The notes beneath the pieces are model-generated. The model had not been told where the DNA came from. It did not search any database and saw only the letters and a program-made list of their open reading frames with translations. From UBA11606 sp964504305 (GTDB lineage Bacteria; Actinomycetota; Acidimicrobiia; Acidimicrobiales; Aldehydirespiratoraceae), in the NCBI GenBank assembly GCA_964504305.1, contig CAZDEB010000001.1:124001-188000 (forward strand): DNA of 64,000 nt, in the 5' to 3' direction. Positions 42,883 through 53,631 of this stretch are shown here, piece by piece (within the stretch, counting starts at the first letter, position 1; each line of letters begins with the position of its first letter). The position numbers were made by a program, and so were the translations under genes.

Positions 42883-43767
42883 TCAATCGCCAGATCGGGC
42901 CCGGTCGGTGATCCACGCGGCCAGGGCTTCGCCGATTTCGTCGGGACTGTCCTCTTGGATGAAATGGTTGCCGCTGACGGTGACCTCGGTTTGATTTGGC
43001 CAAGCGCGACAGAAGTCTCGTTGCGGACCGGTGAGAATCGCACCCGGGTCGGCGTTGATGAACAACTTCGGAACCGGGGACTCACTGAGCCACTCGGCGT
43101 AAGCGGCCACGATGCTGTGTACGTCGGCGGGCTCGCCGTCGATCGGAATTTGGCGAGGCCAGGTCAGGGTCGGGCGTCGATGCTCGGCCTGGCGGAAAGG
43201 TCGACGATATTCGTCGTGTTCGAAATCGGTCAGATCACGCAAAATCGAAGCCGGTAGTACCGCCTCGACGAACAAATTCTTGGCCATCACCATGTCTTCG
43301 CCGGCGTCGGAACGAAAGCCTTGGAAGATGCCGCGGGCCGCGGCGGGCCACTCGTCCCACGTGACGGGCCGCACGATTGATTCCATGTAGCAGATGCCGC
43401 CGACCCGGTCGCGGTGTCGGTTGGCCCAATCGAAACCGAGCGCCGAGCCCCAGTCGTGGATCACGAAAGTGATGTTGTCACCGAGGTCGAGCTCGTCGAG
43501 CAGCCCGTCGAGGTATTGGCGATGCTCGACAAAGGTGTAGGAGTCGGGCCCAGTATTGTCGAGCTTGGCCGAATCGCCCTGGCCGATGAGGTCGGGCGCG
43601 ATACAGCGGCCCAAATGTTCGACATGGGGCACGATGTTGCGCCAGAGATACGACGAGGTCGGGTTGCCGTGAAGGAAAACGATTGCGTCGCCTTCGCCGC
43701 GCTCGTGGTATGCCATTTGTTTGCCGTTGATCTCGGCGTACAGCTTGCTAAGAGGTGTTTCGCTCAT
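42883..43767 (-). CDS. dhaA: Haloalkane dehalogenase (HLD-II, DhaA/LinB-like)
   Basis: A 294-residue alpha/beta hydrolase. FLHGNPTSSYLWRN gives the oxyanion region and halide-binding Asn; FVIHDWGSALGF carries the nucleophile Asp and the halide-binding Trp; ICYMESIVRPV supplies the Glu (acid partner of subfamily II); SGNHFIQEDSPDEIG the catalytic His. All four diagnostic sites of a DhaA/LinB-type enzyme are therefore present. It replaces halogen with hydroxyl in short haloalkanes. Homologues occur in marine actinobacteria and proteobacteria with varied natural roles. It is divergent from the HpaI-type aldolase gene. Confidence 0.9.
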   Translation of the reverse strand: MSETPLSKLYAEINGKQMAYHERGEGDAIVFLHGNPTSSYLWRNIVPHVEHLGRCIAPDLIGQGDSAKLDNTGPDSYTFVEHRQYLDGLLDELDLGDNITFVIHDWGSALGFDWANRHRDRVGGICYMESIVRPVTWDEWPAAARGIFQGFRSDAGEDMVMAKNLFVEAVLPASILRDLTDFEHDEYRRPFRQAEHRRPTLTWPRQIPIDGEPADVHSIVAAYAEWLSESPVPKLFINADPGAILTGPQRDFCRAWPNQTEVTVSGNHFIQEDSPDEIGEALAAWITDRARSGD

Positions 43768-43796
43768 TTCTTGAACGTATGCGATAGACCAACGTC

Positions 43797-44572
<776 letters not shown>

Positions 44573-44573
<1 letters not shown>

Positions 44574-45298
44574 TGACCAAACGCCGCCCCCTTATCGGCC
44601 TCACCGGCCGCCGCAAGAAATTCGCCGAACTGTCCGACACCCCTGACGCCCTCGGCGGGGTCGATCTTGACGTCTACTTCAGCGACTACTCCCGCGCCGT
44701 GTTTGCCGCGGGCGCTATTGCAGTTCACATCCCGTTCGAGTTGGTCGCCGCTGATGTCGTCGATCAACTCGATGGTTTGCTGCTCTCTGGCGGAGCCGAC
44801 ATCGACCCGGCTCGCTACGGCCACGCTTCTGAGACCGATCTATTTCCTCCCGAACTGCAACGCGACGAGGCCGAATTCACTCTGCTCGATCATGCCGTCG
44901 AACGGGGGTTGCCCGTGTTCGGGATTTGCCGAGGGATTCAGCTCGTGAACGTCCACGGCGGTGGCACCCTGCATCAGCATGTGGCCCCCCATGCTCGTTA
45001 CGACAAACTGCCCACCTTCGAATCGCACGGCGTGGTGTTCGAGTCGGCGTCGCTTCTCGGTGACTTGTACGGAGCGAGTCGATCGGTGAACTCGTTGCAT
45101 CACCAAACGGTCGACGAAGTGGCGTCGGACTACCGCGTCACCGCTCGCGCTGATGACGGCGGTGTCGAGGGGATAGAACACCGAGAGTTGCCGATTGTCG
45201 CCGTGCAGTGGCACCCCGAAATGATGGAATCCCGCAACTCCGATCCGGTTTTTGGGTGGTTAGCGGAGGCGGCAACAAAGTATGGGGCTCGGCGCTGA
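44573..45298 (+). CDS. Class I glutamine amidotransferase-like hydrolase (peptidase C26)
   Basis: A 241-residue protein of the gamma-glutamyl-gamma-aminobutyrate hydrolase (PuuD-like) family. The nucleophile Cys is in VFGICRGIQLVNVHGGGTLH, and the catalytic His-x-Glu in VAVQWHPEMM. LSGGADIDPARYG is the usual family block. Members remove gamma-glutamyl groups from polyamine or GABA adducts, or cleave related amides. The start ATG 44573 shares its bases with the preceding TGA. It is transcribed with the HpaI aldolase and the ECHDC3-like gene 15 bases later. Confidence 0.88.
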
Positions 45299-45313
45299 AC
45301 TAGCCTCGATGCC

Positions 45314-46093
45314 ATGACCTCGTACGACCGGATACGCGTCGAACGCATCGACGACACGATCACCATCACTCTCGCCCAGCCCGAGAAACGCAACGTTCTC
45401 GCGCGCGAAACAATGCAAGAGATCACGGCCGCCCTCGACGCGGCCGGCGCCTCCGACGCTTTGGCCGTGGTGATCGCCGCCGAGGGGCCGGTGTTCTCGG
45501 CCGGACACAACTTTGCCGACATGCTCGGTGCCGACGAAGCCCAAACGCGTGAGCTGTTCGACGTTTGCACCAACATGATGACCCTGGTGCAGCGGCTGCC
45601 CCAAGTGGTAGTGGCCAAAGTCCACGCGCTGGCCACCGCGGCGGGCTGTCAGCTGGTAGCGAGTTGTGATCTGGCCGTGGCGGCCGAGTCGGCCCAATTC
45701 CAAACTCCGGGGGGCAAAGGCGGATTGTTCTGCCACACCCCGATGGTCGGCGTGGCCCGAGCCGTTGGTCGCAAGAAAGGGCTCGAGATGGCGCTCACCG
45801 GCGATCCCATCGACGCTCACACCGCGTGCGCATGGGGGCTCGTGAACCGGGTGGTTCCCGACCACGACCTCGACGAGGCCACCAACGACCTCGTGCAACG
45901 GGCCACACGGGGGAGCGCGACGTCCAAGGCGCTTGGCAAAGCGGCCTATTACGCACAAATCGAAATGGACCAGGCCGCAGCGTACGAGTTCGCAACTGGC
46001 GTGATGTCGGCCGGCGCGGCATCGGTCGATGGCCAAGAAGGCATCGGCGCATTTGTCGAAAAGCGCAAGCCCCAATGGGGTTCGAGAATTTGA
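45314..46093 (+). CDS. ECHDC3-like crotonase family protein
   Basis: A 259-residue crotonase closest in sequence style to the ECHDC3 group: VVIAAEGPVFSAGHNFADML, VVVAKVHALATAAGCQLVAS, and FQTPGGKGGLFCHTPMVGVA. The usual catalytic Glu of true hydratases near the last block is not seen, as in other ECHDC3-type proteins, so hydratase activity is doubtful. Alternative roles are decarboxylation, isomerisation or a non-catalytic acyl-CoA function. A 19-base overlap with the following DUF167 gene suggests joint expression. Confidence 0.82.
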   Translation: MTSYDRIRVERIDDTITITLAQPEKRNVLARETMQEITAALDAAGASDALAVVIAAEGPVFSAGHNFADMLGADEAQTRELFDVCTNMMTLVQRLPQVVVAKVHALATAAGCQLVASCDLAVAAESAQFQTPGGKGGLFCHTPMVGVARAVGRKKGLEMALTGDPIDAHTACAWGLVNRVVPDHDLDEATNDLVQRATRGSATSKALGKAAYYAQIEMDQAAAYEFATGVMSAGAASVDGQEGIGAFVEKRKPQWGSRI

Positions 46094-46371
46094 GCGATCC
46101 TCGACGGCTGTGGGTCAGGGTCAAACCCGGCTCCCGTCGCGCCGGGGTCGGCGGTCGTTGGGGCGACGAAGACCGACTGATAGTGGCCGTCAACGCCCGA
46201 GCGGTCGAAGGCGCGGCCAACAAAGCAGTGGCCAAAGCAGTTGCCGACGCCTTTGACGTGGCGCCCCGGTCGGTGTCGATCGTCGCTGGCGCCAAGGGCC
46301 GATCCAAGACCGTCGAACTGGCCGACCCACCGGCCGATTTCGACACTCGACTCACGGGGCTCCTCTCATGA
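46075..46371 (+). CDS. DUF167 (YggU) family protein
   Basis: A 98-residue basic protein of the YggU/DUF167 family (MTH637-like fold). WVRVKPGSRRAGVGG is the diagnostic beginning, followed by RLIVAVNARAVEGAANKAVA and VSIVAGAKGRSKTVELA. Widely conserved in bacteria and archaea, function not established. I chose ATG 46075 (MGFENLSDPRRLWV), which overlaps the end of the crotonase gene by 19 bases. The longer in-frame versions lie in that gene. Confidence 0.85.
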   Translation: MGFENLSDPRRLWVRVKPGSRRAGVGGRWGDEDRLIVAVNARAVEGAANKAVAKAVADAFDVAPRSVSIVAGAKGRSKTVELADPPADFDTRLTGLLS

Positions 46372-46384
46372 TCGCAGTGCGGCG

Positions 46385-46840
46385 ATGACCTGGCAGCTTG
46401 CTCAACTCAACGTCGCCAAGTGGCGCTATCCCGTCGGCGATCCGCGCCTCGCTGACTTTGTCGACAATCTCGACCACATCAACCACATGGGTGACGCGGC
46501 GCCGGGTTGGGTGTGGCGATTCGAAGACGAAAGTGGGTCGGCGATCGAGACGCGAGCCTTCGAAGACGACCCCGACATGTTGCTCAACCTCACCGTGTGG
46601 GAATCGATCGAGGCGCTTTGGGATTTCGCCTTCAAAACCGAACACGTCGAGTTCTTGCGTCGTCGCGGCGAATGGTTTGTGCCTCACGGCGCAGAGCCGT
46701 CGACGGTGATGTGGTGGGTGCCCGAAGGTCATCGTCCCAGCACCGACGAAGCAGTAGAACGACTCGCTCATCTGGCCGAACACGGACCATCTCCGTATGC
46801 GTTTTCGTTCCGGGACGCCCACGACCCGCCCGCCGACTGA
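46385..46840 (+). CDS. DUF3291 family protein
   Basis: A 151-residue ferredoxin-like-fold protein of the DUF3291 (ABM-like) family. Family blocks include LAQLNVAKWRYPVGDPRLAD, DNLDHINHMGDAAPGWVWRF, LNLTVWESIEALWDFAFKTE and MWWVPEGHRPSTDEAVERL. Small alpha-beta proteins of this kind are related to the antibiotic-biosynthesis-monooxygenase fold, but enzyme activity is not demonstrated. It follows the DUF167 gene by 13 bases and precedes the MmgE/PrpD gene by 10, forming part of one long plus-strand unit. Confidence 0.85.
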   Translation: MTWQLAQLNVAKWRYPVGDPRLADFVDNLDHINHMGDAAPGWVWRFEDESGSAIETRAFEDDPDMLLNLTVWESIEALWDFAFKTEHVEFLRRRGEWFVPHGAEPSTVMWWVPEGHRPSTDEAVERLAHLAEHGPSPYAFSFRDAHDPPAD

Positions 46841-46850
46841 TCCGCTGACG

Positions 46851-48170
46851 ATGAGCCAAGAGGATCGGGTGATCGGCTTCGCCCACGCGACAACGTTGCG
46901 GGATATGCCTGATCATGTCGCGGCGTTGGGGCGACGCTGCCTACTCGACCTCATAGGTGTCGCGGCGGCCGGCTCGCAAACCGAACTGAGTCGGATCGTT
47001 GGTCAACATGTCGTGGATCACTTTGGCGCCGGTCGAATCTCGGCCCCGCTGCTATTCGATGGACGACAAGCGAGTCCGGCCGGCGCGGCTTTGGCCGGCG
47101 GAATGACAATCGACGCGGTCGATGCCCATGATGGCCATCGACTCACCAAGGGCCATGCCGGTTGCGGTTTGTTGCCGGCCCTTTTGGCGTTCTCGGCCGC
47201 CGAGGCACGAAACGATGGCGACGATTTCCTGGCCACCTTGATAGTCGGTTACGAGTTGGCTACTCGCGCCGGCATCGCATTGCACGCCACTGCGCCCGAC
47301 TATCACACGTCCGGCGCATGGATCGCCGTTGCCGATGCGCTTGTTGGTTCGAGGATTCTCGGACTCGACACGACCCGGTCGGCCGAAGCTGTTGGCATTG
47401 CCGAATATCACGGCCCGCGTAGCCAGATGATGAGGTGCATCGACCATCCGACGATGCTCAAAGACGGGAGCGGCTGGGGGGCGATGGCGGGCGTATCGGC
47501 GGCGTACCTTGGCGCCGATGGATTCACCGGCGCTCCCGCGCTAACCGTCACCGATCCGGCCGTCGCTCATGTTTGGGACGATTTGGGCACTCGATGGCTG
47601 ATCGCCGATCAATACTTCAAGCCCTATCCAGTGTGTCGCTGGGCTCAACCGGCGGTCGACGCGGCCTTGAGGCTCACGCAAAGCCACCAACTCGAGGCTG
47701 ACGATATTCGCCGAGTGAAGGTCGAGACATTTCACGAGGCCGCTCGGCTTGGTGTTCGACATCCCACAACCACCGAACAAGCGCAGTACAGCTTGCCGTT
47801 TCCGATAGCAGCGGCCATCGTCAGAGGCCAACTGGGTCCGGGCGAGATCACCGCTGGTCTGGGCGATCCGGCGATTGCGGAGATGGCCGACCGAGTCGAA
47901 ATAGTGGAAGACGACGGCCACAACGCGGCGTTTCCGGCCGAGCGTTTCGCCCGAGTGACGTTGGTGCTCGCCGACGGCCGCGAGGTGGCCTCGGCTGATA
48001 CCGAAGCCCGCGGCGATCCTCACCAGCCGCTGACCGATGCCGAGATACAAGCCAAGTTCGGTGCGTACGCCACTGCGGTGCTGGGCGCCGAACGTAGCCG
48101 CGCGATCTCGGTCGCCGTGGAGTCGCTGGGAACGGGCGCTCCTTTGAGCAACCTGACTGCGCTTCTGTAG
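46851..48170 (+). CDS. MmgE/PrpD family protein (2-methylcitrate dehydratase-like)
   Basis: A 439-residue protein of the MmgE/PrpD fold. Family blocks: LDLIGVAAAGSQTELSRIVG, MTIDAVDAHDGHRLTKGHAG, SEAVGIAEYHGPRSQM, MLKDGSGWGAMAGVSAAYL, FKPYPVCRWAQPAVDAAL and VKVETFHEAARLG. Known members dehydrate 2-methylcitrate, cis-aconitate or iminodisuccinate. Homologues near amino-acid or xenobiotic genes often have uncharted substrates. ATG 46851 follows the DUF3291 stop by ten bases. It closes the plus-strand unit that begins with the HpaI aldolase. Confidence 0.88.
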   Translation: MSQEDRVIGFAHATTLRDMPDHVAALGRRCLLDLIGVAAAGSQTELSRIVGQHVVDHFGAGRISAPLLFDGRQASPAGAALAGGMTIDAVDAHDGHRLTKGHAGCGLLPALLAFSAAEARNDGDDFLATLIVGYELATRAGIALHATAPDYHTSGAWIAVADALVGSRILGLDTTRSAEAVGIAEYHGPRSQMMRCIDHPTMLKDGSGWGAMAGVSAAYLGADGFTGAPALTVTDPAVAHVWDDLGTRWLIADQYFKPYPVCRWAQPAVDAALRLTQSHQLEADDIRRVKVETFHEAARLGVRHPTTTEQAQYSLPFPIAAAIVRGQLGPGEITAGLGDPAIAEMADRVEIVEDDGHNAAFPAERFARVTLVLADGREVASADTEARGDPHQPLTDAEIQAKFGAYATAVLGAERSRAISVAVESLGTGAPLSNLTALL

Positions 48171-48316
48171 CCCAAGCTGGAGTTCCGGCCGCTGGTTAAC
48201 GGAACCTCAAACGCGCGCCAAATGGTTCCTAGATCCATTGACCACAGAAAGTGGTGGTGGTTGGTTGGGTTTTGCCCCAGTCGTTCTGGATGCGGCTTGG
48301 TGGGAAAAGCGGAGGC

Positions 48317-50569
48317 ATGGCGATGGGCGTATTACGGAGGATCTCGAGAATTGGCGGGACGAAGCCAAGGCGGCAGATGGTTGCGCTGTTGGTGACTATC
48401 GCCCTGGCGTCGGGGGTGGTGGCCGCCGACAGAGTGCTTGCCGCGCCGGCGCACAACGGCGGGGTTGACGGTCTGGCTGACGTAGGACCGGTCGACCACA
48501 GCCCCCAAGTTGGCGGCTTTCCGCTCTGGTATCGCGACACCAACGACGTAAGACTCGAGTTGTGCCTCGATGAGACCGACGTTCACTGCATTGCCGGCCC
48601 TCGACCGACACCGTCACAGCCGGTCAGTTTCCCTGACAACTTCCCCGACGAGGCTTTCTGGTGGGCCGGAGTGTCCGACATGAGCACATCAGCCGGGAGC
48701 GCCCGCTTGGTGCTCGCGCTCGAGGCCGCTTTCGCCATTGGCCCAGTGGCGGCCGGAGACCAAGTCGCGTTCAGCCGTATGAGGCTCCGTGTCGACGGTC
48801 TGCCCGTTGGTACCTACACCGTCACCCATCCGTACGGAATCGACCAGTACGTTGTCGATCCGGCATCGGCCAACGGGACGCGGTCGATCAATACCACCCG
48901 CGACACCGGCGATTTCAGCGGTGGCGGGAACTTCGACGTCGCGCTGAACGGACTCACCGGCCCGTTCTTGGTGTGGGACTCCGATCAGGCATTGCTGCCC
49001 GCTGGTTATCTAGCCGATCCGGTGGTGCCCCACACCGTGACCGGGAGCCCTTACAACACAAACATCTTCCGGATCGAAGGTCCTCCCGGAGCGTTTAGCG
49101 GATCGCCCGACGTCTGCCCGGGCGTACTCGACGCCAGCTGCATCAGCACAGACTTGTTCAGCGTTCAGGCCAAGGAATCGGTGAGGGCTGGGGTAGAAGT
49201 GACCAGAGTGGACTACTCGAGTGGAGCCGGCACAGGCTTCGTCGACGTGTTCGCCTCTTCGATTCCTGGCCAGTCGATCATGGTGTCGGGGGCAGGGATA
49301 CTCGAAACCCAGATGGTTGGCGACGGCTCCGGACGCTACTTCGCACGTATCGCGCACGGCGCCGCCATTCCGACGAGTCTGGTTGTTAGGAACACAACCG
49401 ACAACCCGCCGTCAGTGGCCAACGTCTCGGCCATCACAGACAACGTCCACATCAGTGGAACCACGTTCGATCGCGATCTGTCGACGCTCACCGTCACCGC
49501 CACCTCGAGCGATTCCAATGCGTCGCTGAGCCTGGTATGGAACGGCGTTGTTACCACGACGGGCACGCCGGGCAACCTCTACACGTTCGAGGTCGCCAAC
49601 ATGACCGTTCCGCCAGTTGGTGTGAGCGTCGTGTCAAGCGCGGGCGGTGATGACTCTGATGACGTCGTGATAACCGGTGCCGGATTGGCACCCGTTCCGC
49701 TTGTCGCGATACCGAGTGGGCCGCCCGCCGCCCTGACGCCGGGTGAGGCGTTCAGCCTCGATGGCGGTGTCTCTACCGGAGCACCCGACACCTACGTTTG
49801 GACCCAGACGGCCGGTGCACTGATACCACCATTCGACGGTCTGGCGCCGGTGAACGGGTCGATCGTCAACGGACTGGTTGCTCCCGATCTTGGCGCCCTC
49901 GGAGGACAACTGGCGTTCAGTCTCACGGTGGTTCGGGGTGCTGAAACCTCGGCACCCGCCTCAGTAGCGGTCGATGTCAACGGGATTTCTGTTGGTCAGA
50001 CACCGGTGGCTGACGCGGGACCCAACCAGCTTGGCTTGGTCCCCGGTTCGCTGGTGCATCTCGACGGGACGGCATCGCAGGACGCCGCGACCTACGCCTG
50101 GAACCAGGTTGCTGGTGTGCCGGTGGTGCTCTCTGACCCCGCCGGCCCGGCACCATCATTCGCCGCTCCGGTCGATGCGGGAGTTCTCACCTTCGAGCTC
50201 ACGGCGTCGAATGCCGTTGGCGCCAGTACCGACCTGATCGACATAACCGTCGACCTTGACGACATCTCCGTCATCAGGGCGCAGTTCAAGGGGGGCGGAA
50301 AGTCCGAGTGGAGAGTCTCGGGAACGGCTCAATACTGCACGGGGACAAACGTCGTCACGCTCGAGCTGATGCGCCTATCGCCGACCAACACGCCGACGGC
50401 GGTTGGGGTGATCGGGACCGCGGTGGCAACGCCGGCCGCTCCGGGTTGCGATTGGCAGTTGCGGTTGCGCAACGGGCCGTCGGCGGTCGATGCCCGGCCG
50501 GGAGATTGGCTCCGGGCCACGTCGAGCCTCGGCGGATTCCGGGACAATCAGCAGATCCAACGAGGCTGA
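48317..50569 (+). CDS. Large secreted protein with Ig/PKD-like repeats, function unknown
   Basis: About 750 residues. The N-terminus (MAMGVLRRISRIGGTKPRRQ, then MVALLVTIALASGVVAADRV ending in LAAPAH) is a signal peptide with a basic n-region and a likely cleavage after Ala. The body is Gly/Ser/Thr/Val-rich with beta-strand spacing. Two Ig/PKD-type segments are visible: PSGPPAALTPGEAFSLDGGV... TYVWTQT and AGPNQLGLVPGSLVHLDGTA... TYAWNQ, both with the D-G-x-x-S pattern of the PKD/K319L superfamily. A C-terminal segment resembles a separate beta domain. No sorting signal is seen. Start uncertain: ATG 48317 or 48323. It may be a surface or matrix protein. Confidence 0.72.
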   Translation: MAMGVLRRISRIGGTKPRRQMVALLVTIALASGVVAADRVLAAPAHNGGVDGLADVGPVDHSPQVGGFPLWYRDTNDVRLELCLDETDVHCIAGPRPTPSQPVSFPDNFPDEAFWWAGVSDMSTSAGSARLVLALEAAFAIGPVAAGDQVAFSRMRLRVDGLPVGTYTVTHPYGIDQYVVDPASANGTRSINTTRDTGDFSGGGNFDVALNGLTGPFLVWDSDQALLPAGYLADPVVPHTVTGSPYNTNIFRIEGPPGAFSGSPDVCPGVLDASCISTDLFSVQAKESVRAGVEVTRVDYSSGAGTGFVDVFASSIPGQSIMVSGAGILETQMVGDGSGRYFARIAHGAAIPTSLVVRNTTDNPPSVANVSAITDNVHISGTTFDRDLSTLTVTATSSDSNASLSLVWNGVVTTTGTPGNLYTFEVANMTVPPVGVSVVSSAGGDDSDDVVITGAGLAPVPLVAIPSGPPAALTPGEAFSLDGGVSTGAPDTYVWTQTAGALIPPFDGLAPVNGSIVNGLVAPDLGALGGQLAFSLTVVRGAETSAPASVAVDVNGISVGQTPVADAGPNQLGLVPGSLVHLDGTASQDAATYAWNQVAGVPVVLSDPAGPAPSFAAPVDAGVLTFELTASNAVGASTDLIDITVDLDDISVIRAQFKGGGKSEWRVSGTAQYCTGTNVVTLELMRLSPTNTPTAVGVIGTAVATPAAPGCDWQLRLRNGPSAVDARPGDWLRATSSLGGFRDNQQIQRG

Positions 50570-50581
50570 GTCAGGCTGGCG

Positions 50582-52455
50582 TCACGATGACGAGAACGGG
50601 TCTCCACAATCAGCGAACCAAGCCATCTCGGTTGGTGGCCCATCGCCGGGCCGGGGCGCGACGTGCATCGTGGTGCGCTCCGCCTGGCCGTTCTCGGTGC
50701 GGGTGACATCAAGGCTCAACGCGTTGGGGATCGCGACTTCGGCCCCGTCGAGGGTGACGACCCAAGTAGCAACCTCGCTGATTGAATGCACCGAAATGTC
50801 GAGGTCAGGCGACGAGATGGCGTCGGTGAACTCGACACATTCACCGGCGTAAACCTTGAGGACTTCGGGATGGAGATGTTCGAGCAGAAACTGTGAATTG
50901 CCCTCACGGAATGCCGTTGCAAGAATTTCGACAAACTCGATCGGTTGCGGTGCAATCAGAGTTCCGTTGATGTCATAGACGATTGGTTGGCCGGTGGGTA
51001 GGCCACCGTCGGCGCCTTTGGTGAGCGTCCCGCGCCAGGTGCCTCGATCGGTCGCGACTGCTTCCAAGGTCACCCGAATATCCGAGAAGCCGCCGACCAC
51101 GCCGACCGCGTCGACGCTAAAGCGGCCGCTCTCGTCGAAGTCATCGGCGAGGTGGATTTCGACGGTGCTCGGAGGGTTCGATTCGGGCCTGTTCAACCCG
51201 CTCATGACGTCGTCGCTGGACCCCGCTTGTTGATCAAAGAACAGGCCTTGCCAGTCGACGGACGAGCCGAGCTTCGCATCGGTGAACCACAATGAACCAA
51301 GCGTCATGCGAGCTTTGCGCGGCGGGGGTGAAACACAACACGAATGATTGGCCGGGTCGCTGGCGACGCTGCTTTCAACATCGATCAGTCCGGGGGTGAG
51401 ATCGGTCGTATTCTCGACGCACTCGGCGGTCCCCTTGATCGAGCCACTGAACACGGGGTGAATTGTGGGTAACGGGATGGGGCCCTCGTCGTCGTCAAAT
51501 GGGTCGAGAAGCGCGTGCATGATCGTCTCCACCGGCTTGACAACCATCTGGAACGTCGCCCCGAAAGAGGCCTTCCCGATCGAAGTACAGTTGTAGGCCG
51601 CCGGGAACTTCAGGGGCATTGGCGTGCTGAACGGAGCGACCAACTCGTTTACGCTTTCGCTCGCGGATGACTCGTCTTTCGTGATGTTTACCCGGTAGTC
51701 AGACGGAATACCCAAAACCAATGGCCCAGAGTCGACTGTGAAGAACGTCCGCCACGAATTCTCGGTGATAGAACCGAGTTGCGGATCTACGGAGAGGTCG
51801 GCCAGAAAGTGATGACCGACCTGGCGCTGCACATTGGCCGGGTTCAGACTGGCCTTGACAAGAGCCTGCGCTTTTCTAAATACGATGACGTGGTTGGAGA
51901 AATGACCGATCGGAGTCTCGATGACCGCGCCATCGTCATCGACCGTTACTGTCTGAGGCAACGTCTCCCAAACGCCGTCAGATCGACTCAGAGCGAGCGA
52001 CGCGTTGAGAGTCGCTGCTCCGTCGGTGATCTCGGCTACCTCATCCACTCGGCGGCTTAGCAGGGCGGGTTCGCTGAAGACCAACCCGTCGGGATCCAAC
52101 CTCAGGTACTCCCCAGCGACGCCTTGCTCGGTTGTTTCGGATAGCTCTGGGGGCCATTCGGATTGCGGCACCGCGGTGATAGCAATCTCGGTATCAGCAT
52201 CAAGAGCGCCGGGGCGATAGTGAGCGTTACGTCGTCGCCGAACTTGACGACGCCTCCGTCCGTGGCCGATATCAACGTGGTCTTGGCGGCTTGGTCGGCG
52301 TCGCCCGGACTTGTCGAAGTAGTGGTTTGCGTCGCCGGTGCAGTGGCTGGTTCTGTCGATGAGCAGGCGGCCGCGACCAGCGTTATCGCCACGATCCAGG
52401 CCCTATGAAATCGCGTACGGAAGCGTGGGGAAGTTGCCGTCTGCTGCTGCGTCAT
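50582..52455 (-). pseudogene. Secreted lipoprotein gene broken by a one-base deletion
   Basis: The reading frame from ATG 52455 begins with a clear lipoprotein signal (HRAWIVAITLVAAACSSTEP) and a beta-rich region DGGVVKFGDDVTLTIAP, then loses sense and stops at 52102. The next frame from just after the same point reads on for over 500 residues (VPQSEWPPELSETTEQGVAG, then MVSVHSISEVATWVVTLDGA-like beta segments). Adding one C in the minus-strand run at 52211-52214 (GCCCC, expected GCCCCC) restores continuous coding: TIAPGALDADTEIAITAVPQ. The restored gene has 625 codons. The N-terminal block is like a ZU5-type beta domain. A sequencing error in the short homopolymer is equally possible; I cannot tell from one sequence. 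Confidence 0.82.
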
Positions 52456-52485
52456 GGTCGCAGATTACTGTGGTACGTGCTTTGC

Positions 52486-53631
52486 TCAGGGATAGGAGCG
52501 CTTGGCTACTTCTTCGAGCATGACTTCGGTGGCGCCACCACCGATCGGCAAAATTCGGGCGTCGCGGTACATGCGTTCGATCGCCGATTCGCGCATGTAG
52601 CCCATGCCGCCGTGAAATTGCACACAGTCGTACATGACCTGGTTCACCACCTCGCAACCCCATGCCTTCACCCCCGACATGGCTTTGACGTTGTCCTGGC
52701 CAGTGTCGTGCATCCACGCCGCGTGATACATCGAAGCCCTCACGGCATCAACTTTGGCTTGGTTCATCGCCATACGTTGACGGATCGCGCCGAGGTCGAA
52801 GAGGTGCCCGCCAAAGGCGGCTCGTTCCTGGCAGTACGCGTTGGTCATATCGATAGCCCGTTGCGCTGACCCGACCCCCATCCCGACCAAAACCATTCGT
52901 TCGTTTTGGAAGTTTTTCATGGTCTCGTAAAAGCCGCGATGCACCGTGCCGAGGACACTTTCGTCGGGCACCCAGACGTCATCGAGGACCAGTTCGGCGG
53001 TGTCGGAGCATCGCCAGCCGTGTTTGTCGAGTTTGGTCGCGACCCTAAACCCCTCGGTGCCTTGGGGAACCAAGAACATGGTGATGCCGTACTTGTTGTC
53101 GGGATCGGTGCGGGCCGCGATGATCGTGAGTTCGCCGTAGACGGCGTTGGTGATGAACATTTTGGTGCCGTTGATCCGCCACCCATCACCATCTTTGAAG
53201 GCGGTCGAGCGGATCCCGGCCACATCAGAACCAGCGTCGGGTTCGGTCACCCCAATCGACAAGATGGCTTCGCCCGCCATGGCCCTCGGCAGCCAGTTCG
53301 CCAATTGTTCGGGCGAACCGGAGTTCACGAGATGAGGCCCGGCCATGTCGGTGTGAACCAGCACGGTTACGTCAAAGCCGGCGAACGTCGATGCGCCCAA
53401 CGCTTCGGAGAAGGTGGCCGACGCCAACATGCCGAGTCCGAGGCCGCCGTGTTCTTCGGGGATCCGAAGGCTGAACATGCCGAGCTCGCCCATCTTCTTG
53501 AGAACCTGGCGCGGGACTTTGCCCTCGGCTTCCCATTGGTCGCCCTGGGGTGTGACTTCTTGTTCGACAAACGAGACGGTCTGATCGTAGATCGCCTCGA
53601 GTTCGTCGGTCATGTAGGCGTTGCGCATCAT
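52486..53631 (-). CDS. Acyl-CoA dehydrogenase
   Basis: A 381-residue acyl-CoA dehydrogenase using FAD and reducing electron-transfer flavoprotein. ILSIGVTEPDAGSDVAGIRS is the N-terminal FAD/acyl signature; ATKLDKHGWRCSDTAELVLD, ERMVLVGMGVGSAQRAIDMT and QFHGGMGYMRESAIERMYRD are further family blocks. The start is ATG 53631 with GAGGAG upstream; it overlaps the upstream biotin carboxylase stop (ATGA). It is third in the carboxylase operon, consistent with oxidation of a short or branched acyl-CoA before carboxylation (leucine-type or related pathway). Exact substrate unknown. Confidence 0.9.
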   Translation of the reverse strand: MMRNAYMTDELEAIYDQTVSFVEQEVTPQGDQWEAEGKVPRQVLKKMGELGMFSLRIPEEHGGLGLGMLASATFSEALGASTFAGFDVTVLVHTDMAGPHLVNSGSPEQLANWLPRAMAGEAILSIGVTEPDAGSDVAGIRSTAFKDGDGWRINGTKMFITNAVYGELTIIAARTDPDNKYGITMFLVPQGTEGFRVATKLDKHGWRCSDTAELVLDDVWVPDESVLGTVHRGFYETMKNFQNERMVLVGMGVGSAQRAIDMTNAYCQERAAFGGHLFDLGAIRQRMAMNQAKVDAVRASMYHAAWMHDTGQDNVKAMSGVKAWGCEVVNQVMYDCVQFHGGMGYMRESAIERMYRDARILPIGGGATEVMLEEVAKRSYP

